Shown here: positions 59,682 to 64,000 of the stretch, piece after piece | How positions within the stretch are numbered: position 1 is the stretch's first letter | How the letters are laid out: the number at the start of each line of letters is the position of its first letter | Assembly (NCBI GenBank): GCA_965661105.1 | Contig: CBFICR010000005.1 | Location: 1 to 64,000 of the forward strand | Source of the DNA: Eutrophocola sp965661105 | GTDB taxonomy: Bacteria; Pseudomonadota; Gammaproteobacteria; Pseudomonadales; Pseudohongiellaceae | DNA length: 64,000 nt | Direction of reading: 5' to 3' | Translations under genes and position numbers: made by a program | Notes under the pieces: generated by a model | What the model was told of the DNA's origin: nothing | Databases searched by the model: none | Seen by the model: the letters and a program-made list of their open reading frames with translations, nothing else

Positions 59682-62645
59682 TTACCTGAAGGTGAACACA
59701 TCAGAAGATTGTTTAAATGCATTATAGCTTTCTATACGATCTTCAATGATTATGGTGTCACTATCCTGTTTTTCTTTTGCTGACAGATAGTCTTCCTGGT
59801 GGAGTCTTCCAGCTGACATGGCAACCAGCGATCCTGCATTCCCGGCTATAACCTGATTATGGAAATATTCAAGAATGTCGCTTTTATCCAGTGCTTCGAT
59901 GGCATCTGCCATTTTCAAGGTGGAATCCTCTGCAGTTTCCTCAATCAGGATATCACTCCAGAAGCGACCACTTAAGGCGCCCAGACTCTGGGGTTCCTGA
60001 CGTAAATTGTTTAACAATCCGGCTTTGATATCGTTAAACATGCTAGCGGGCATGGCTGCCAATTCTGACTCATAATTGTTCAGAAAAATATTAATCTCGG
60101 CTTCCAGTTGCAAGGGATCGGCAACCGGCGACTCAATGGTCATGGCCAGTCCGCTGGTTTTCAGTATCGGCATTGAGCCGGCATTCACCACATAACCCAA
60201 CTGTTTTTCTGTACGCAAGGCATCAAAGAAAGGGGTACGTAAAATGTTCCCCAGCAGAGAGACTGTAGCACGTGTTGCCAGGGTGTCATCGGGTGCCTGC
60301 AGATAAATGACGATAGCGGAATCATCATGATCCACCATCACTTCCTGCACTACCCTGCTGCCCGACTTTAATTTCAGTACCGTGCCAAAGGGAGGATCAA
60401 CAACAGCCGAAGTCACCGATAAATAACGCGTCAGGATATCCAGCATGGCCAGCGCCTCTTCGGGTTCCACATTGCCATGATAGAGAACCTGCAGATTCAG
60501 GTTTTCCAGCATGCGGGGAATAAAGGCCTGAACCTCTTCCAGGGTAATTTTTTGCAGGGCATCAATGCGCTGTTGTTCTGACCAGTAAGGATTGACCAGC
60601 AGCGCCTGGGCTTTCTGGTAAAGACGCGTATAGGGCATTTGTTTGTCAGCATTTTCAAGCCCGCGTATTCGCTCCGTTTTGATAATGTCAAAACGTTCCT
60701 GCTCAAAATCTGCTGCTACCAGTGTCTCCAGCAATGCTTCCAGCAGTATGTCCTGTTTATCATTATAGCCGCCAAGGCGAATGGAGAATCCGCGCGCTCT
60801 GCTGTTCACCCCGTAAAATACCCCGGCCAGGTTCGCCGGATAACTGTATTCATTGAGCTTGTCATTGACCAGGTTGATTACCAGACTGGACATCAGGTTA
60901 TGTTCCAGGGACTCATTAAATAACGGCGTCATGGCATAGGCATAGAAATTTGCCCGTGGCACCTGGAACTCATTGTCATGTTTAAACCATAGCTGTACGC
61001 CCTCTTCATCTACTATAAGCTCAGGTTTGTTTTGGGGGCCAACAGCGCCGCTTCCCGGCACATCACGAATACTCAGATCATCAGGTAAAAAAGGATTCGG
61101 CTCAGTGATGGCAAGCGCAGGATCAATAGCCTCACTGTACCAGGCGCTGATGCGCTGATCGGACAAGGTGAAATAGTTGTAACGCCCACCAAACAAGGGA
61201 TCCTGCTGGTCACCGGAAACGCTTTGCGAAACAAAAGTTAACAGCGCATTGTCCGGACGCAGATAGGAGAGAATTTCCCGGTATAGTGCCGGGTTGTAAT
61301 CCTCGAAGGCATATGCTGCGGTAATAATTTCCTGTGGCGGATAAATCTGCAGGCGTCGTGACATGCTGCTGACCAAACCAACCGGCGAAGCGGGCTCCTG
61401 AAAGGTAAAACTGATATCTGCCATGGTGCGTTGTTCATCAAACAACCACTGCTGAATTCCGTCGCGCCGGGCGAGTTCGATAAACTGAAAAACCAGCGCG
61501 GAGATTTCATCAATTTGCTCTACTCCGGCCTCGGTCAGGGAGAGAGAGAATGAAAACGTCGCGTTGTCCTGATAAGACATGCCACCGCCAGCACTCAGGC
61601 CATTCACCCAACCCTTCTCGCGCAGCAGGGACAACAAACTGCCTTCACCTTCGTGGCCAAGTATATTGCCAAGATAATTCAATGGCTTGGCACGGTAATA
61701 TTCCCACATCACCGGAATCGGAAAGGTATAGGACAATGATCGTGTGTCACGTACCGGCTCGATTTCCAGTAGCGCCGGTAACTGGCCTTGCACAAAAAGC
61801 GGCTCATCCGTGCGCGGCGCATCAGCATTTCGATTTTCAATAGCCTGAAAATAAGTCAGGGCCAATGCTTCCAGCTCATCCAGTGATTCCTGTCCGATTA
61901 TGGCCAGGCTCATCATATTGGCAGAGTAATAACGCGCATAATGTTCATGCAGTGCCTGCTCCAGTGAGCCTGCGGCCTTATCCTGCAAGGTGTCGAGACT
62001 GCCGACAGAAAACTGCGCCAGTGGATGTTCAGGATTCATTACCTGCTTGAAGATCGAATAACTGCGGCGGCCGTCATTTTCCAGGTTCGACTGGTATTCA
62101 GAATTTACCGCGTTGCGCTCCCGGTTTACATATTCCTCATTAAACAGGGGGGCAATAAAAAACTGGGCGAAGCGATCCAGCGCTGGTGCCAGGGAATCCT
62201 TTTCAATATCAAAGTAATAATTGGTATTTTCATACGAGGTATAGGCATTGTGACTACCACCATGACTACTGATAAATTCCTGATACTCACCGGATTGCGG
62301 AAATTTTTGTGTACCCAGAAAAAGCATATGTTCAAGAAAATGCGCCAGTCCCTCATATTCCTCCGGATCACTGTTGGAACCCGCATTCACGTCCATTGAG
62401 GCAGCGGCCTTGTCGGTATCAGGATCAGTAATAAGCAGAACCTTGAGACCATTGTCCAGTTCCAGTGCGCGATAATCACGGCGATCATTTGGACTTTTGG
62501 GGATTGCCTCGACACGTGCGACAACGCCTGCACCGCTTTGGTGTGACGCTGAAAAGGGTTGCGCACAAGCGACAAGAAAACAAATAAGCAGAACGACTGC
62601 AGAAAATCTGGAAAAATTTTTCCTTGATAGGGAATTACTGTTCAT
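59682..62645 (-). CDS. ptrA: M16 metalloprotease, pitrilysin type, predicted lipoprotein
   Basis: This 987-residue zinc protease has four M16 domains. The inverted zinc motif HFLEHMLFLGT lies near residue 102, and the distal Glu is in NRERNAVNSEYQSN. The C-terminal half is the inactive partner that closes the chamber. Pitrilysin degrades small peptides. Here the N-terminus (FSAVVLLICFLVACAQ) is a lipoprotein signal with lipidated Cys near 27, so the enzyme would be anchored on a membrane facing the periplasm rather than soluble. The terminator at 62773-62810 isolates it from the next gene. Confidence 0.87.
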   Translation of the reverse strand: MNSNSLSRKNFSRFSAVVLLICFLVACAQPFSASHQSGAGVVARVEAIPKSPNDRRDYRALELDNGLKVLLITDPDTDKAAASMDVNAGSNSDPEEYEGLAHFLEHMLFLGTQKFPQSGEYQEFISSHGGSHNAYTSYENTNYYFDIEKDSLAPALDRFAQFFIAPLFNEEYVNRERNAVNSEYQSNLENDGRRSYSIFKQVMNPEHPLAQFSVGSLDTLQDKAAGSLEQALHEHYARYYSANMMSLAIIGQESLDELEALALTYFQAIENRNADAPRTDEPLFVQGQLPALLEIEPVRDTRSLSYTFPIPVMWEYYRAKPLNYLGNILGHEGEGSLLSLLREKGWVNGLSAGGGMSYQDNATFSFSLSLTEAGVEQIDEISALVFQFIELARRDGIQQWLFDEQRTMADISFTFQEPASPVGLVSSMSRRLQIYPPQEIITAAYAFEDYNPALYREILSYLRPDNALLTFVSQSVSGDQQDPLFGGRYNYFTLSDQRISAWYSEAIDPALAITEPNPFLPDDLSIRDVPGSGAVGPQNKPELIVDEEGVQLWFKHDNEFQVPRANFYAYAMTPLFNESLEHNLMSSLVINLVNDKLNEYSYPANLAGVFYGVNSRARGFSIRLGGYNDKQDILLEALLETLVAADFEQERFDIIKTERIRGLENADKQMPYTRLYQKAQALLVNPYWSEQQRIDALQKITLEEVQAFIPRMLENLNLQVLYHGNVEPEEALAMLDILTRYLSVTSAVVDPPFGTVLKLKSGSRVVQEVMVDHDDSAIVIYLQAPDDTLATRATVSLLGNILRTPFFDALRTEKQLGYVVNAGSMPILKTSGLAMTIESPVADPLQLEAEINIFLNNYESELAAMPASMFNDIKAGLLNNLRQEPQSLGALSGRFWSDILIEETAEDSTLKMADAIEALDKSDILEYFHNQVIAGNAGSLVAMSAGRLHQEDYLSAKEKQDSDTIIIEDRIESYNAFKQSSDVFTFR

Positions 62646-62772
62646 TGTCAGTACTCTTTACCTGCCCTGAAACCGGGAATACGCAACATAGCATATTCAT
62701 CCAGTGATCAAGAGGGCATCTTATAAAAAAATACGGCATAGAGCTGACAGGAACTTGATTATTAGGCGCACA

Positions 62773-62810
62773 TAAAAAAGGCAGCAGAACTTTTGATTCT
62801 GCTGCCTTTA
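62773..62810 (-). terminator. Intrinsic terminator after the last gene
   Basis: The stem AAAGGCAGCAGAA / TTCTGCTGCCTTT has a short loop, with a run of T residues on the complement strand (ctttttt). It lies 25 bases beyond the stop of the secreted protein gene at 62835 and ends its leftward transcript. Confidence 0.85.
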
Positions 62811-62834
62811 ATATTGGTACCGCTGTAACAGGAA

Positions 62835-63878
62835 TTACCTCACGTAATCGTATTCCAGCTCCATATTGACAGTCACACCATTTTGAATAGCGCTGAAACT
62901 AACCGTAAAGGTTATACGCGACGCCGTGTTATTGGTCACGATTACCTCAAGATCCTGAACGCCTTCAACATTATCCAGGGTTTCGGTAATGATACTGGTT
63001 ACTTCATCAGTATCAGTGGGATCAGGAGCAACGATGTCATTGATAACTACTGAAAAATCCACCGGAGGAGTCGCGAAACCGCCAACCACGGTGGCAATAG
63101 TGCCATCGATGGTTAAATCAAAATCACCGGTAATGTCCACATCACTGTTACCGGTATCGATATCACCGGCATTAAGCTCAATTTTCGCCTGATAGTTTTG
63201 CAGGGACACAGTGACCTGGGAAAGCGGACCCAGGCTTTTCAGTTTATTGCCGAATGGACCGCCAATGGTGAATACCTGACCATCCTTAAAGCCAATGGCT
63301 GCGCCCGACCCACCATAGAGTCTGTAGGTATATCCCTGAGCCACCCTGACTGGACCACCATTTTTAAAAATTGAGGCAAACAACTGTTCCGCCAGATTAA
63401 GCATGTCTTGTTGCGATGCACTCAGGCTCGGTGTGCCGCTTCCTGATCCTGTGCCTGATCCTGACGCACAGGTGGTCTCCGAGCTGGTTTTCGAGCCTTG
63501 AAACTGGCCTGCGAAACTGCCATCAACGGCAAGATTTACCTCATTGAAAGCTTCGTTACTAAGATTGGAAAGCGCATAGCCCAGGCCATTGGAACCATCC
63601 CAGAATGCTTCAGCGGGATTACCGTTTCTTAATACCGGATCGCTTAACTGTTCACCGTTCACGCAGAGGATCCCGCCAGTCTTGATAACGATGGTGACAT
63701 CCTCGCCATCGCTGAAGAAATCATCGGCAAGACCATTGCTGAAATCACCATAGGTCAAATTATAGGTTCCGATAAAACTGTCAGGGATTGTTGCGGGAGT
63801 TTCCTGTGCCAGCACAGAAATGCTGAAAGTTGTGATAAACAGGGAAATACAGAAATTAATACAAGACATACTTCGCAT
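62835..63878 (-). CDS. Secreted protein of unknown function
   Basis: This 347-residue protein has a signal peptide (INFCISLFITTFSISVLA). An N-terminal domain (about 30-140) starts PDSFIGTYNLTYGDFSNGLADDFFSDG and contains a Cys that could pair with a later Cys in ETTCASG. A flexible Gly/Ser linker (GSGTGSGSGTPS) follows. A second domain (about 160-347) is rich in beta-strand patterns (LTIDGTIATVVGGF) and ends in a hydrophobic strand. No family is recognised. The ATG at 63878 has GGAGAG eight bases before it; a TTG three bases earlier is the alternative. A terminator lies after it. Confidence 0.7.
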   Translation of the reverse strand: MRSMSCINFCISLFITTFSISVLAQETPATIPDSFIGTYNLTYGDFSNGLADDFFSDGEDVTIVIKTGGILCVNGEQLSDPVLRNGNPAEAFWDGSNGLGYALSNLSNEAFNEVNLAVDGSFAGQFQGSKTSSETTCASGSGTGSGSGTPSLSASQQDMLNLAEQLFASIFKNGGPVRVAQGYTYRLYGGSGAAIGFKDGQVFTIGGPFGNKLKSLGPLSQVTVSLQNYQAKIELNAGDIDTGNSDVDITGDFDLTIDGTIATVVGGFATPPVDFSVVINDIVAPDPTDTDEVTSIITETLDNVEGVQDLEVIVTNNTASRITFTVSFSAIQNGVTVNMELEYDYVR

Positions 63879-64000
63879 CAAATGCTCTCCAATAAATAAA
63901 AATAAAAAGCAAAGATACTATGAAAAAAATTTGAGGAGAATAACGTTTTAAATAACAGGAGAAATTCCCGAAAGGGGAAAATGCTTCTTAAAACACTACC

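Overview
The window is an ordinary chromosomal segment of an aerobic, Gram-negative gammaproteobacterium, probably marine. The support is lptFG divergent from pepA-holC-valS, a Pseudomonas-type Pil-Chp chemosensory cluster, slyX, miaE, an RND efflux pump, TonB-dependent iron uptake and a ligAB ring-cleavage dioxygenase. I cannot name the order or genus from the sequence alone. No tRNA, rRNA, CRISPR array, transposase or phage gene was seen.

Layout. 1-910: tandem 416-bp repeat built of nested palindromes. 957-7891: metabolic and transport genes (GST, MOSC protein, threonine aldolase, citramalate synthase, arylamine N-acetyltransferase, DMT transporter, RDD protein). The citramalate synthase is preceded by what looks like a complete transcription attenuator: an Ile/Thr-rich leader peptide, a competing antiterminator arm and an intrinsic terminator. 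7999-11382: DUF3095 protein and lptG-lptF. 11565-20893: pepA, holC and valS, with a three-gene ABC/HlyD/TolC operon inserted between holC and valS; the ABC protein has lost its ATPase motifs. 21041-22553: a secreted HNH nuclease and a membrane-anchored cold-shock protein. 22647-25743: siderophore receptor, PiuC-type hydroxylase and slyX. 25924-27697: fatty-acyl desaturase and miaE. 28007-32437: RND adaptor and pump. 32525-36450: DUF2721 protein, ligA-ligB, a secreted DUF8021-like protein and an O-methyltransferase. 36473-37831: nhaR-like regulator divergent from a ribosome hibernation factor.

37912-52520 is one long leftward operon for surface motility control: a degenerate FimX-like protein, PilG, PilH, PilI, PilJ, a ChpA/PilL hybrid kinase, a second CheW-like protein and a GAF-containing PilB/GspE-type ATPase. 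Signals would pass from PilJ through PilI/ChpA to PilG and PilH. The cluster has no CheR or CheB adaptation enzymes, and the distal ATPase suggests that sensing and pilus power are produced together. 52948-63878 holds a SulP transporter with an upstream mini-ORF, a VOC protein, three genes (DUF2878, chalcone-isomerase-like, DUF3833) that usually accompany modified-fatty-acid loci, a GT2-like protein, a YflT-like stress protein, a DMT transporter, a lipoprotein M16 protease and an unrecognised secreted protein.

The most interesting items are the putative isoleucine attenuator in front of citramalate synthase, the ATPase-dead ABC exporter operon between holC and valS, the FimX/Chp/GAF-ATPase operon, and the 416-bp palindromic tandem repeat. 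Many upstream-most start codons are replaced here by internal starts with a Shine-Dalgarno sequence; each case is explained in its entry.
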